From positions 1-34,557 of the forward strand of contig JANWZY010000001.1 in NCBI GenBank assembly GCA_025061935.1: 34,557 nucleotides of DNA, in the 5' to 3' direction. This document shows, piece after piece, positions 16,464-25,435 of this stretch. Source of the DNA: Verrucomicrobiia bacterium (GTDB taxonomy: Bacteria > Verrucomicrobiota > Verrucomicrobiia > Limisphaerales > DTLC01). Every line of letters starts with the position of its first letter. Position 1 is the first letter of the stretch. Under the pieces are notes generated by a model, which worked only from the letters and a program-made list of their open reading frames with translations, did no database searches and was not told the origin of the DNA. The translations under genes and the position numbers were made by a program.

Positions 16464-18422
16464 CTAGTCCGCTTGGGCGGGTGCCCGGGGCAACAGGGAT
16501 TGGTCACGGTACGCCTTACCCGCCCGGTACAACTGAAGCAGTTCTTCGTTTCGCGCCACAAGGTTTGTCAGGCCCGCAGCAGCGGCCAGCGCACGCGCTT
16601 TTTCAGCAGTGCGGATCGCTTCTTCGAAGCGGCCTGCTTCCGCGTACGCCGCCGCGAGCGTGCCGACCAGTAGCGGCTCCTTGTGTTTGGTCAATTCGCA
16701 TGCGCGTTCGGCCAGGCGTACGGCTTCGGTGCCGTCCCTGAGCGCATCAACAGGCGAAGCTGCAAGCAGCCATGCGAGGTTGTTTAACACGTCGGGCGAG
16801 TCCGGCTCGAGCCTGAGCGCTTCGCGGTACAGCGCGATCGCCTGTTCCAGTTGTCCCTCGGCCGTTAGAAGCGCACCTAGCTTGGCCGGGACGCCTGCTG
16901 GGTACGACCCGATCTGCATTGCCTGGTTAAGGTACTCTTTGGCCTCGGCTGGGTTGCCCTGTTGGATCGCGGCCACAGCGGCATTGTGCAGCAGCTCAGC
17001 ATTGTACCGGTTGCCATATTTGAGCCGGATGCGGACAGCCTCCAAGAAGTGTTGTTTAGCAGCTTCGAACTTGCCCTTTTTCAGCAGCGCGTGGGCAAGA
17101 ATGTCGTGCGCGACACAGTTGTCCTTGGTAACCGCTATCGTGTGCCTGAACAAGATTTCCGGGTCACGCCAGTATGCCAATTGGACTCGCGTGCGCCAAA
17201 CACATAGCCCGAGGATTACAGCCGCCCCAATTCCCAAAATAAGTTTGGCGGCCGGCAATCGCCGAGCCAGTTCGGCTGCGGCCCACACGACGGCAATGAA
17301 CACGCCGATCAATGGTATGTAAGTGTAACGGTCCGCCATGGATTGGTTCCCCACCTGCACAATCCCAATTACCGGTACTAGCGTGCCCAAGAACCAGAGC
17401 CAGCCCATCAGAAGGAACCGTCTGCGCAGCTTGAACACAAGCAGCGTGAAGACTGTCAACGCCGCTGCTGCGGCCGGGCCGTGCCATATCGGCCATACAT
17501 CTGGCGGCAAGTAGAGGTATGGCAGGGCGAGGTCGTGCGGCCATACCGTCTTTAACAGGTATTTTGCGTACGAAATCAACGCATTTTCGATCCGCGCGCC
17601 TATAGGTAGCGCCGCCAGCGCCTGAACGGCTCCGCCGCGGTGCTGAGCCACAAGGGTCACTATCGCCGAGGCAAACGCCAGCGCGAAGAATGGCAATTTT
17701 TCGACAACCGCCACAACCAAACTGGTCTGGGCCGATCTTGTTCCGAGTTTACCCCTTGCCTGTGCGCCGGCCGCGCTGGTCGGGAAAAGCCTGCCCAACG
17801 GCCAGTAATCGAGCAGCAGCATGACGAACGGCCATGTTACCAGCATCGGCTTGCTCATCAGCCCGAGCGCAAACAGCGCTACTGCGAGCCAGTAGTAGAG
17901 CCGCTGGCGGCGTACCGAGCCGGACGCGCGCATTGCGTACCCGGCGTAGGCAAGTAAGGTGAGGAGTCCGAAGCAAGTGCTCAATACGTCTTTGCGTTCT
18001 GCGACCCAGGCGACCGATTCGACGTGTAGCGGATGCAGCGCGAACAATCCTGCTACGACTCCACTGCGCCATATCGAGCCTGTCGTGGTGTGAATCAGCA
18101 GGAACAGCAGCAAAGTGTTGACCGTGTGCAACAGCAAATTTGTAAGGTGGAAGCCCCCGGCCCAATCACCATACAATTCGGCGTCGAGCATCAGTGAGAG
18201 CCATGTGAGTGGGTGCCAGTTGCTCGCGTGTCCGGTTGTGAATGCCCAGACCACGCCTTGCCACGTCAGGCCCGCACGCACATGGGGGTTTTCGGTCACG
18301 TATTGCGGATCGTCGTAGTTGATGAATGGGTAACTCTTAACAGGCCAATAGGTCGCGACGGTGACCGCGCACAGTGCGAGGCATATAAACCAAGGCCTGA
18401 AATCCAGTGGGTTACGCTGCAT
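16464..18422 (-). CDS. Giant membrane-TPR protein, TMTC-like (paralogue C)
   Basis: A 652-residue protein from ATG 18422. The membrane half has the same signature series: INYDDPQYVTENPHV (D37/D38), HPLTWLSLMLDAELYGDWAGG, FALHPLHVESVAWVAERKDVL, VWPHDLALPYLY and QSMADRYTYIPLIGVF. The TPR arm is short, four or five repeats against about eight in B. The first repeat pair carries an insert with KYGNRYNAELLHNAA. The C-terminal shared module ends in NLVARNEELLQLYRAGKAYRD. It is co-directional with paralogue B and diverges from miaB. The difference in repeat number with a constant membrane domain suggests different bound partners for the same chemistry. Confidence 0.85.
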   Translation of the reverse strand: MQRNPLDFRPWFICLALCAVTVATYWPVKSYPFINYDDPQYVTENPHVRAGLTWQGVVWAFTTGHASNWHPLTWLSLMLDAELYGDWAGGFHLTNLLLHTVNTLLLFLLIHTTTGSIWRSGVVAGLFALHPLHVESVAWVAERKDVLSTCFGLLTLLAYAGYAMRASGSVRRQRLYYWLAVALFALGLMSKPMLVTWPFVMLLLDYWPLGRLFPTSAAGAQARGKLGTRSAQTSLVVAVVEKLPFFALAFASAIVTLVAQHRGGAVQALAALPIGARIENALISYAKYLLKTVWPHDLALPYLYLPPDVWPIWHGPAAAAALTVFTLLVFKLRRRFLLMGWLWFLGTLVPVIGIVQVGNQSMADRYTYIPLIGVFIAVVWAAAELARRLPAAKLILGIGAAVILGLCVWRTRVQLAYWRDPEILFRHTIAVTKDNCVAHDILAHALLKKGKFEAAKQHFLEAVRIRLKYGNRYNAELLHNAAVAAIQQGNPAEAKEYLNQAMQIGSYPAGVPAKLGALLTAEGQLEQAIALYREALRLEPDSPDVLNNLAWLLAASPVDALRDGTEAVRLAERACELTKHKEPLLVGTLAAAYAEAGRFEEAIRTAEKARALAAAAGLTNLVARNEELLQLYRAGKAYRDQSLLPRAPAQAD

Positions 18423-18697
18423 ACCGGTTTATGCGCATCTTGTGCTGCTTATTTAGGCGCAGGCTGAAATGTTACCGCGTGCCTTTGTCGTTGGCACGAA
18501 TTTTCATCACACCGCCGATGCGACCCCGCCTTGCTGGCTCAGGAAAAATCCGCGCGGCTCCATCGCGGGGACAAGTTTCAGATGCTAGGCTTGTTTGGCA
18601 CTACTCCGCAGTCTTCAGCGCTGCAAGGAGCGAAGCTAATGCCAGGCTTTGCGTCCACGCAGTTCGGGTTTATTATTTGGACAGGTGAACCCGGCTT

Positions 18698-20146
18698 ATG
18701 CCGAGCGTGTACATCAAGACTTACGGCTGTCAAATGAATGTGCGCGACAGCGAGGCGCTGGCTGCGCAGCTTGTAGCGCGTGGGTATAGCTTGGCCCCGG
18801 ACGAGAATACTGCCGACGTCGTACTGCTTAACACGTGCAGCGTCCGTGACACTGCTGAGCAAAAGGCGCTAGGCAAAATGGCCGCGCTCGTTGCCGAGCG
18901 GAAGCGGAGCCGCGCAAATATTGTGCTCGGTTTCCTTGGTTGCATGGCGCAGAGCCGGGGCGAATCCCTACTCGGTAAACTGCCGGAGGTGGACCTTGTA
19001 GTTGGCACTCAACGGTTGCACCGCGTGCCCGAGTATTTGGCAGCACTCCTGTCTGGGCAACGCCAGAAGGTGGTTGACATAGCAGAGGAACCGGGCAGCG
19101 AGGCGTACATCCGCGAGCACCTTTTGGGCGCTAACGGCCGGAAAACGGTGACCGCCTACGTAAGCATCATGCAGGGGTGCAATCTCAGTTGCAGCTTCTG
19201 CATCGTGCCGCAGACGCGCGGGCGCGAGCGCAGCCGCAGCATTGCGGATATTGTGGCCGAGTGCCGCGAGCTGGCCGCGCATGGGGTCAAAGAGGTCACG
19301 CTGCTTGGTCAAACTGTGACCAGCTACGGGCGCGGCGTTGTGCCTGTGCGTGACGGGAAGTCGCCATTCGTGCAGTTGCTCGAGGCCATTCACGAGATAG
19401 AAGGGTTGGAGCGGATCCGGTTCACGGCGCCGCACCCGCGCGGGTTCGGCCCGGACCTTATCGAGGCTTTTGCGCGCCTGCCTAAGTTGTGTGAGGGGGT
19501 GCATATACCTGTGCAAAGCGGCAGCAACCGGGTTCTAAAACTTATGCGGCGCGGCTACACGCGTGAACAGTTCTTGGATGTGGTAGCGGCGCTGCGGCGT
19601 GTGCGGCCGGCAATGGGAATTTGCACCGATTTCATTGTGGGGTTCCCCGGCGAGACGGACGAGGACTTCGAGCAGACACTCGAACTCGTTCGGCTTGTGC
19701 AGTTCGACCAGGCGTTCATTTTCAAGTATTCGCCGCGCAAGGACACTCCTGCTGCAGCGATGCCGGGCCAGGTGCCCGCACATGTCCGTGCTGAGCGGCA
19801 TGCGCGCCTGCTGCAATTAATGAACGAGGTAGGCGGCGCGCGGTACCGCGCGTGTGTCGGGCGTCAAATGCAGGTTTTGGTCGAAGGGCCGAGTAAGAAG
19901 AACTTAACCCGGCTTTCCGGCCGGACCAGATGCAACAAGATTGTGGTATTCAACGGTCCGGAAACGCTTATTGGCGAGCTGGTAGAGCTTTACATTACGC
20001 GCGCGGGCACGTTCACGCTGTACGGGGAGTTGCCTGACCAGGCGCAGCGCGGCGCCTGGTCGCGTTGCCGAAAGGCAGAGGATTCGAGCGAGGCGAATGG
20101 AGAGGCGTTTTCTTCTGAACTTGCCGAAAGTGTTGGGCCGCGCTGA
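18698..20146 (+). CDS. miaB: tRNA-2-methylthio-N6-dimethylallyladenosine synthase
   Basis: Radical-SAM enzyme that adds a methylthio group to i6A37 in tRNAs reading UNN codons. The 482-residue product has the three parts of the family. The N-terminal UPF0004 domain has the auxiliary-cluster cysteines C11 (YGCQMN), C47 (NTCSVRD) and C82 (LGCMAQ). The radical-SAM core has C161, C165 and C168 in CNLSCSFC plus LLGQTVTSYG. A C-terminal TRAM domain spans about 375-440. The SVYIKTYGCQMNVRDSE opening marks MiaB rather than RimO or MtaB. The last 40 residues form a low-complexity tail. ATG 18698 is the natural start. Two co-directional genes follow. Confidence 0.96.
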   Translation: MPSVYIKTYGCQMNVRDSEALAAQLVARGYSLAPDENTADVVLLNTCSVRDTAEQKALGKMAALVAERKRSRANIVLGFLGCMAQSRGESLLGKLPEVDLVVGTQRLHRVPEYLAALLSGQRQKVVDIAEEPGSEAYIREHLLGANGRKTVTAYVSIMQGCNLSCSFCIVPQTRGRERSRSIADIVAECRELAAHGVKEVTLLGQTVTSYGRGVVPVRDGKSPFVQLLEAIHEIEGLERIRFTAPHPRGFGPDLIEAFARLPKLCEGVHIPVQSGSNRVLKLMRRGYTREQFLDVVAALRRVRPAMGICTDFIVGFPGETDEDFEQTLELVRLVQFDQAFIFKYSPRKDTPAAAMPGQVPAHVRAERHARLLQLMNEVGGARYRACVGRQMQVLVEGPSKKNLTRLSGRTRCNKIVVFNGPETLIGELVELYITRAGTFTLYGELPDQAQRGAWSRCRKAEDSSEANGEAFSSELAESVGPR

Positions 20147-20154
20147 ACCGGAAT

Positions 20155-20182
20155 AAGCGGCCGTTTTTGGGCTTCCGCTTTT
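20155..20182 (+). terminator. Possible weak terminator after miaB
   Basis: AAGCGG (20155-20160) and CCGCTT (20175-20180) form a 6-bp stem with a 14-base loop, followed by only two more T residues. The location just after the miaB stop is right, but the structure is marginal and read-through into the next gene is likely. Confidence 0.25.
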
Positions 20183-20231
20183 GGCCCCGGCCGGGCAAGC
20201 TTCGATCGCCGCTTGACGTGTAGTTAAGCAG

Positions 20232-20945
20232 ATGAAACAGACGGTTTTAGCAGTGTTGCTCGGGCTAGGAGTGAGCTTGCCGGCGCTGTACGGGTTATTG
20301 AAGCCGCGCGAGTTCGCCGCGGGTGTACGGAAATTCCCGCGCTCGGTGCCAATCGGTTACTTGCTGATGGCGCTCGGTGCCGGTTGGTTCATCTATTACG
20401 TTCAGACCGAATCCGCCTCGGATTTTGAGCCGTACAAAAACACGCTTTCGGTAATGTTCGGTGCCATCGGTTTGGGAGCGTGCGTGTTTTTGAAAGATTT
20501 CCTGGCGGTGCGCGGGCTTGCTGTGGTCATGCTTCTTTTGGCCAAACTGATGCGTGACACGGCGTGCTGGGTCGAAACGGAGTGGCGGCTCGTAATCATC
20601 GTTTGGGCGTATGTGCTCGTTGTGGCCGGAATGTGGTTTACCGTGTCGCCTTGGCGGTTGCGCGACCTGATCAACTGGGCGACGGCCAACGAGCGACGGC
20701 TCAAGGTCGGATGCGCAATCCGGCTTGCATTCGGCCTGTTCGTGATTGTGCTCGGGTTGACTGCGTACCGTCAGGCCGAAGCGCGTGCGCTTGATCAGCT
20801 TGAGACCTGGCCGATGTCAGGCAGGCCGTTGCAGCGGATCGAGGAGGCCCAAAAGTTGGTTAAAACATCTGATGTTCGTGGAGCTGCGTGCGGCCACGTG
20901 AGGGGAACGTCCAAGATCGGTTGCGCGCAGGAGGAATTTGTGTGA
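20232..20945 (+). CDS. Uncharacterised multi-pass membrane protein
   Basis: A 237-residue protein with about six hydrophobic segments, at roughly 5-22, 42-57, 70-88, 95-107, 119-138 and 163-182. A soluble tail follows (ARALDQLETWPMSGRPLQRIEEAQ). No family motif is recognised. Between helices 4 and 5 it has a conserved-looking CWVETEWR segment. Its stop overlaps the GTG start of the heptosyltransferase-like gene (GTGA), and a strong AGGAGG for that gene lies inside its last codons, so the two are translationally coupled. A role in envelope or surface polysaccharide work is inferred from this coupling only. Confidence 0.75.
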   Translation: MKQTVLAVLLGLGVSLPALYGLLKPREFAAGVRKFPRSVPIGYLLMALGAGWFIYYVQTESASDFEPYKNTLSVMFGAIGLGACVFLKDFLAVRGLAVVMLLLAKLMRDTACWVETEWRLVIIVWAYVLVVAGMWFTVSPWRLRDLINWATANERRLKVGCAIRLAFGLFVIVLGLTAYRQAEARALDQLETWPMSGRPLQRIEEAQKLVKTSDVRGAACGHVRGTSKIGCAQEEFV

Positions 20946-21877
20946 GTGCCAAGCGCGGCAAGGTACTGGTGATACGCGGCGGCGCAATTGGTGATTTTAT
21001 ACTCACCTTGCCCGCAATCGCCGCGCTCCGAGCTAGGTTCCAGGACGCACACCTCGAATTGCTCGGGTACCCCCACATAGCACAGCTTGCTGCTGCAGGC
21101 GGCCTGGTGGATTGCGTCAAGCCGATTGAAGCGCGCGGGCTGGCGAGCTTTTTCGTGCGTGGCGGCCAGCTTCCGGACGAGTGGAAAGACTATTTCTCAG
21201 AATTCGATTTAATCGTTTCGTACTTGTACGACCCGGATGGGATTTTCAGCGAAAACGTCGGGCGGTGCTCGTTTGCGCTTTTTGTCCAAGGCCCGCATCG
21301 GCCTTCCGAGACTGACAAGGAACACGCCACGAATGTGTTTCTTAAACCGCTCGAGCGCCTCGGTATTTTCAACGCTTCGAACATTCCGCGCTTGGCGCTG
21401 CCGCGCACGATGCGGACTGCAAAGGCGACACTCGCGGTTCACCCTGGCAGCGGTAGCGAGCGTAAAAACTGGCCCGAGCGCAAGTGGGTCGAGCTGTTGC
21501 AGCAACTGGTTCGCAAGCCGGGGCTGCAAGTGCTGATGGTCGGGGGCGAGGCCGAAGCCGACAGATTGGACCGGTTGGTAACCGCATTACCTCCAGATAG
21601 GGTCGAACTTGCACGGAGCCTCCCGTTGGTCGCGCTCGGGACATTGTTGCAAGAATGCGTGGCCTTTGTCGGGCATGACTCAGGTATAACGCATTTAGCT
21701 GCTGCGCTCGGCGTGCCGTGCGTTGTGCTGTGGGGGGATACGGCGCCCGAGGTCTGGCAGCCGCTCGGGCCGGAAGTGACCATTTTGCGAAGTGAGTTGG
21801 GCCTGGCTGCGCTGGAGATTGCCAGCGTGCAGGCCGAACTCGATCGTGTCCTGAGCCGTCGAGCTATGCCTGGCTAG
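20942..21877 (+). CDS. Glycosyltransferase family 9 (heptosyltransferase-like) protein
   Basis: A 311-residue GT-B fold enzyme of the ADP-heptose:LPS heptosyltransferase family. The start is GTG 20942, fixed by a perfect AGGAGG at 20929-20934 seven bases upstream and by the 4-base overlap with the preceding gene; the frame stays open to 20888 but upstream codons are inside the neighbour. Family signatures are VLVIRGGAIGDFILTLPAI at the N-terminus, VHPGSGSERKNWP (donor-side P-loop-like motif) near the middle, and GHDSGITHLAAALGVPCVVLWG in the C-terminal donor-binding domain. Family members transfer heptose or related sugars to lipopolysaccharide core. The acceptor here is unknown. Confidence 0.9.
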   Translation: MSAKRGKVLVIRGGAIGDFILTLPAIAALRARFQDAHLELLGYPHIAQLAAAGGLVDCVKPIEARGLASFFVRGGQLPDEWKDYFSEFDLIVSYLYDPDGIFSENVGRCSFALFVQGPHRPSETDKEHATNVFLKPLERLGIFNASNIPRLALPRTMRTAKATLAVHPGSGSERKNWPERKWVELLQQLVRKPGLQVLMVGGEAEADRLDRLVTALPPDRVELARSLPLVALGTLLQECVAFVGHDSGITHLAAALGVPCVVLWGDTAPEVWQPLGPEVTILRSELGLAALEIASVQAELDRVLSRRAMPG

Positions 21878-21896
21878 GTTTGCCCTGTGAAACGAC

Positions 21897-23081
21897 TCAC
21901 GCTGCGGCTTCCTTGGCGCGGCGGCCGAGGCCCATTGCGCTTTTAAGCCAGGAAAGCACTGCACGCAATCCGATCGGCCGTACGCCGGCGAAGCCGTACA
22001 TCTCTGCCAGTTCGTGCTCGTGCGTCCTGTACCGCGGCGGGAGGATGAACACGGTCTTAACGTCCGCTTCCTCGACCCTGATGATTTCGGAGTAAAACAT
22101 GCCGCGCCCGACCTCGTACCTGGCTTCGGGCAGTCGTATTTCGTGTGGTGGCAAGACCAGCCAGGGCCGGTACCGGAAACAGACCCGACCGTCTTCAGTC
22201 CGAATTAATTTCCCGTACGTGCGCACTGGTACCTTACTTGTCCGGCGGCCGAGAAACATCCAGTTGGCGACGGGGTCGGGCCGGAACCGCTTGTGTCGCC
22301 GCGTGATGAAGTCCCACACGAATACTGCGCCCAGCACGGTGAATCGGAACGACCAGCCAGCAATCAAATAGGCGAGGATGATTAGCGCAATTGCCCACGC
22401 TGCGCCGATCCATGGATTGGCAAGCGCAGTGACGGTGACGGTTGAAAGCAGGAACAGCCTGAACGCTTTCAAGGCTGCATCCAACGGCGGGAACGGGCTG
22501 AGCAAGATCAGCACGTTGATTACGTTCGAGGCAATAAAGACCACCAGAAACGCAGCCATCGAAATGGGTACCATGAGCGCGTTGTAAAGCCATGATAGGT
22601 TAATTGCGCCTGAGCCTAAGCAAGCGGACTCTGCCGAACCAGCTTGGGCGTGGGCCGGACCGAATATGGCCGCGACCACCGGCACGAAAGCGCAGGTGGC
22701 AAGCATGCCACTGAGCTTGTTTTCAATAGCTTCTGCCACGTCTAGCGGCTTTTTGAGCACAGCAGGTGTTGCTGCGCCCAGCGTGTCTTTCAGAAAGCAT
22801 GCCAGGACAATCAGTAACGCTGGTACCCAGAAACTGGGCCTGGCGAACCACGGCAGCGCAGCCTTTTGCTCGGGCGTTTTCGCTTTGAAGTATTGCCATG
22901 CGCCCACCGCGCTCACGCCGAGCAGCGGCGAGATAGCCACGCCGGTTATCATCGAGATCGTTTGAGCTATTTCTGCCCCGGGGAGGGATTTCGGATATTG
23001 CGCGGCCTCGGCGCATTGGCCCGGGCGCACCGAGCAGATGCACAGGCCGAGCGCGAGCGCAAGCGAGAGGGTAGGTTTCAC
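21897..23081 (-). CDS. Uncharacterised membrane protein with C-terminal cytosolic domain
   Basis: A 394-residue protein. It opens with a hydrophobic signal (LSLALALGLCICSVRPGQCA, possible cleavage near residue 24) and then has about six hydrophobic segments up to residue 265: near 38-60, 83-100, 128-143, 167-192, 205-220 and 225-262. The last 130 residues are soluble, basic and aromatic (HKRFRPDPVANWMFLG, RTYGKLIRTEDGRVCFRYRPW, HEIRLPEARYEVGRGMFYSEII). I do not recognise the family. It converges with the GT9 gene (19 bases between stops) and diverges from tolQ, with about 210 bases in between, so it may share regulation with the Tol block. Confidence 0.75.
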   Translation of the reverse strand: MKPTLSLALALGLCICSVRPGQCAEAAQYPKSLPGAEIAQTISMITGVAISPLLGVSAVGAWQYFKAKTPEQKAALPWFARPSFWVPALLIVLACFLKDTLGAATPAVLKKPLDVAEAIENKLSGMLATCAFVPVVAAIFGPAHAQAGSAESACLGSGAINLSWLYNALMVPISMAAFLVVFIASNVINVLILLSPFPPLDAALKAFRLFLLSTVTVTALANPWIGAAWAIALIILAYLIAGWSFRFTVLGAVFVWDFITRRHKRFRPDPVANWMFLGRRTSKVPVRTYGKLIRTEDGRVCFRYRPWLVLPPHEIRLPEARYEVGRGMFYSEIIRVEEADVKTVFILPPRYRTHEHELAEMYGFAGVRPIGLRAVLSWLKSAMGLGRRAKEAAA

Positions 23082-23231
23082 AGGTCGAAATTTGGGCTTT
23101 TTGCATTCGGGGTAAAGCGAATTCTGCGCGCCTCGCCGGTGCGCAGGGGCACGGCTCAGCGACTGCAGCCAGAAAAATGTTGCATTTTACCTGCGCTCGA
23201 CCAAGTATTTGAAAAAAACGTCCGATTTCTT

Positions 23232-23260
23232 TTGACTGGCGAACGCTTGGACGCTAAACC
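23232..23260 (+). promoter_or_regulatory. Candidate promoter of the tol-pal block
   Basis: TTGACT (23232-23237), a 17-base spacer and a weak -10 TAAACC (23255-23260). The predicted start is about 25 bases before the tolQ ATG at 23293. The -35 matches five of six consensus bases but the -10 only three, so confidence is low. Confidence 0.35.
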
Positions 23261-23292
23261 GGTTCCTCACGACCAGGCTGAACAACGTCAGA

Positions 23293-24075
23293 ATGGACAA
23301 GTATTGTCTTTTTGCGTTCGTGGGAACCGCTTCGCGGAAGTGGGAGCTGGTCTATATTTGGGAACAGGCCACTCCTGAAGGCAAAGCGATCATCATCCTT
23401 TTGATCATCTTTTCTATCCTTGCCTGGTCGGTGATGGTGTCCAAAGCCATCCAAATGCGGCGCGCAAAGAAGCTGAACCAGTATTTTACCGCCGAGTTCC
23501 GTTCCCAGAAACGGGTGTTGGATATGTTCGATCGCCGCATCCAGGCCGAGGGCTGCCCTTTGTTCGCCGTGTACCAGGCCGGCTGCTTCGAGTTGGACGC
23601 GCGAATACAGTTGCCGGAGCGCGGCGGGCGCCGCAAACGCATCTCGCTCAAAGGCATGGAGCATGTGAAGCGTACGATCGAAAATGCGGTCGCACAGGAA
23701 TCGCTCAAACTCGAATCAGGTTTGATCCTGCTCGCCATTGCAGTCAGCGGCGCGCCGTTCCTCGGCCTGCTGGGTACCGTCTGGGGCGTGATGAGCACCT
23801 TCGGCCATATCGCGCAACAGGGCAGTGCGACCCTTGCGGCTATGGCGCCCGGCGTCGCTGCCGCCTTGATCACAACTGTGGCAGGGCTACTAGTGGCCAT
23901 ACCTTCGATGTTCGGATACAACTGGCTTGTGCACACGTTGCGCACTTTAACGGTCGAGCTGGACAACTTCGCACAAGAGCTTGTGTCGCGAATGGAGACG
24001 GAATACCTCCGGGACGAGGACAATGACACACGTGCCGAGCCGTTCCGGCTGCGGGTCGAGCAATCTGATGCGTGA
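23293..24075 (+). CDS. tolQ: TolQ/ExbB-family proton channel subunit
   Basis: Inner-membrane stator subunit that with TolR converts proton motive force into movement of TolA. The 260-residue protein has the family's three helices: one near residues 31-50 (IIILLIIFSILAWSVMVSKA), and two toward the C-terminus (LLAIAVSGAPFLGLLGTVWGVM and the segment ending LITTVAGLLVAIPSMF). The pattern APFLGLLGTVWGVMSTF and AAALITTVAGLLVAIP is diagnostic for TolQ/ExbB, including the Thr and Pro residues lining the channel. The large cytoplasmic loop has an extra basic segment (QLPERGGRRKR). It heads a complete tol-pal set, so TolQ rather than ExbB is preferred. Confidence 0.93.
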   Translation: MDKYCLFAFVGTASRKWELVYIWEQATPEGKAIIILLIIFSILAWSVMVSKAIQMRRAKKLNQYFTAEFRSQKRVLDMFDRRIQAEGCPLFAVYQAGCFELDARIQLPERGGRRKRISLKGMEHVKRTIENAVAQESLKLESGLILLAIAVSGAPFLGLLGTVWGVMSTFGHIAQQGSATLAAMAPGVAAALITTVAGLLVAIPSMFGYNWLVHTLRTLTVELDNFAQELVSRMETEYLRDEDNDTRAEPFRLRVEQSDA

Positions 24076-24083
24076 GGGATCAA

Positions 24084-24512
24084 ATGAGGCGGTTCTCGAA
24101 ACGCAGTTATCTGGTCACGTTGAGCGAGATCAACATCACGCCGCTGCTCGATCTCGCGTTCGTGCTGCTGATTATATTCGTGATCACCACGCCGCTGCTC
24201 GAGCAAAGCATAAACCTCAAACTTCCGACCGGGGGTGCCCCTGATAAGTTTGTGAACCGCCAAAATATTCGGCTCGTCGAGATCACCCCCCAGGGCACGT
24301 ATTACCTCGAGCGGCAGCGGATGCGTTCATTGGCCGAGCTCGAACGCGCGCTTGTCGCCGCGCACCGCGCAAACACAAATCTGATTGTCCGTATCCGTGC
24401 GGACGAGAACGGCCCGTACAAGCACGTGGCCGCTGTCTTGGATCTGTGCTTGCGCAACGGCATAACCCGTTTTTCGCTCGGCACAGAACCGCCCAGCACA
24501 ACGGCACGATGA
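24084..24512 (+). CDS. tolR: TolR/ExbD-family proton channel subunit
   Basis: Partner of TolQ, 142 residues, with one N-terminal membrane helix and a periplasmic domain. The start is ATG 24084, preceded by GAGGG at 24074-24078; an upstream GTG at 24072 overlaps the tolQ stop and is an alternative. The proton-carrying Asp is D23 in INITPLLDLAFVLLIIFVIT, the same number as in E. coli TolR. The periplasmic part keeps the family pattern with VRIRADENGPYKHVAAVLDLC, where YxxV precedes the final helix. It abuts tolQ and overlaps the next gene's start region, consistent with one operon. Confidence 0.92.
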   Translation: MRRFSKRSYLVTLSEINITPLLDLAFVLLIIFVITTPLLEQSINLKLPTGGAPDKFVNRQNIRLVEITPQGTYYLERQRMRSLAELERALVAAHRANTNLIVRIRADENGPYKHVAAVLDLCLRNGITRFSLGTEPPSTTAR

Positions 24513-25435
24513 ACCGGCTGCAGAAAAAGTGTTTCATAGTCTCGGCGCTGGTGCACCTGCTGTTGCTCGCGGTGCTGGTGTTCGGTCCGGCGTTCGTGCC
24601 GGCGCGCCAACCCCGTTTCGAGGTGTTCGAAGTCATAGAATTCACGCCATTGCGCACCACGGACATGCCTGTAGCCGGCGGCGGCAGCCCGACAGGCGCG
24701 CAACCGCAGATGGTGCCCGAACCGCCAGTAGCACCCGCGCCGCAGGTTAAGCCCGCGCCGGAGCTTAAGCCAACGCCAGCGGTTGCGCCCGAGCCGCCAC
24801 CGCGTCCGGAAGTCAGGCTACCGGTGACTCCGTCGGCTCAGCCAATGCCGGTTGAGCGGCCGGCGCCGCGGCCTCAACCCCAGCCGGCGCAGCCGGAACC
24901 GACCCGCGCAGTCGAACCGCGTCCGGCAGAAACAAGGCCTACACGCCGTTTGCCACAGGTCAGCACACAATTGGTCACGCGCGCGCAGGTAGCCGGGACG
25001 AATACGCGCCCGCGCGCTACCCGCCGCACTCAGCAGGTTGACCCCGATCAATTCGCCGCTGTGGCAAACAGTTTGCGGCAGCGCCTCGGGACCAGCAGCA
25101 CTACGAGCATCGAGTTGCTCGGGCCGGGCGGCGGCGGCGTCCCTTACGCGAACTTCAAGCAAGCCGTGTTCAGTGCGTATTACAACGCTTGGATGCCCCC
25201 GGCGACAATTGCGAACGAGAATCTTGTGACTAAGGCGGCGGTCACGATCGCGCGTGACGGGACGGTGATTTCGGCGCGAATAACTGACCCGTCCGGCGAC
25301 GCGGCAATGGATGCGTCCGTGCAGCGTGCGCTCGAGCGGGTGAAATTTGTTGCGCCGCTGCCGGACGGGACGCCGGAACAGCAGCGGACGTTGATAATCA
25401 TTTTCGATTTAAGGGCAAAACGAGGTATAGGATGA
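24509..25435 (+). CDS. tolA: TolA/TonB-like energy-transducing protein
   Basis: Links the inner-membrane motor to the outer membrane. The start is ATG 24509, overlapping the tolR stop (ATGA); upstream codons of the open frame lie inside tolR. The 308-residue product has a single N-terminal helix with the S-x3-H pattern (S12, H16 in VSALVHLLLLAVLVFG) that engages TolQ/TolR. A long Pro/Ala/Glu-rich spacer follows (about 60-170), then a basic RTQQ segment. A TonB/TolA-type C-terminal domain covers about 215-308 (FSAYYNAWMPP, VTIARDGTVISARITDPSG, LERVKFVAPLPDGTP). The spacer is Pro-rich like TonB rather than the long alpha-helical spacer of proteobacterial TolA, but operon position favours the TolA role. 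Confidence 0.85.
   Translation: MNRLQKKCFIVSALVHLLLLAVLVFGPAFVPARQPRFEVFEVIEFTPLRTTDMPVAGGGSPTGAQPQMVPEPPVAPAPQVKPAPELKPTPAVAPEPPPRPEVRLPVTPSAQPMPVERPAPRPQPQPAQPEPTRAVEPRPAETRPTRRLPQVSTQLVTRAQVAGTNTRPRATRRTQQVDPDQFAAVANSLRQRLGTSSTTSIELLGPGGGGVPYANFKQAVFSAYYNAWMPPATIANENLVTKAAVTIARDGTVISARITDPSGDAAMDASVQRALERVKFVAPLPDGTPEQQRTLIIIFDLRAKRGIG

Noticed and set aside
23352..24263. Minus-strand frame of 303 codons
   Set aside because: Antisense to tolQ and tolR, both firmly identified; Ser/Arg-rich shadow.
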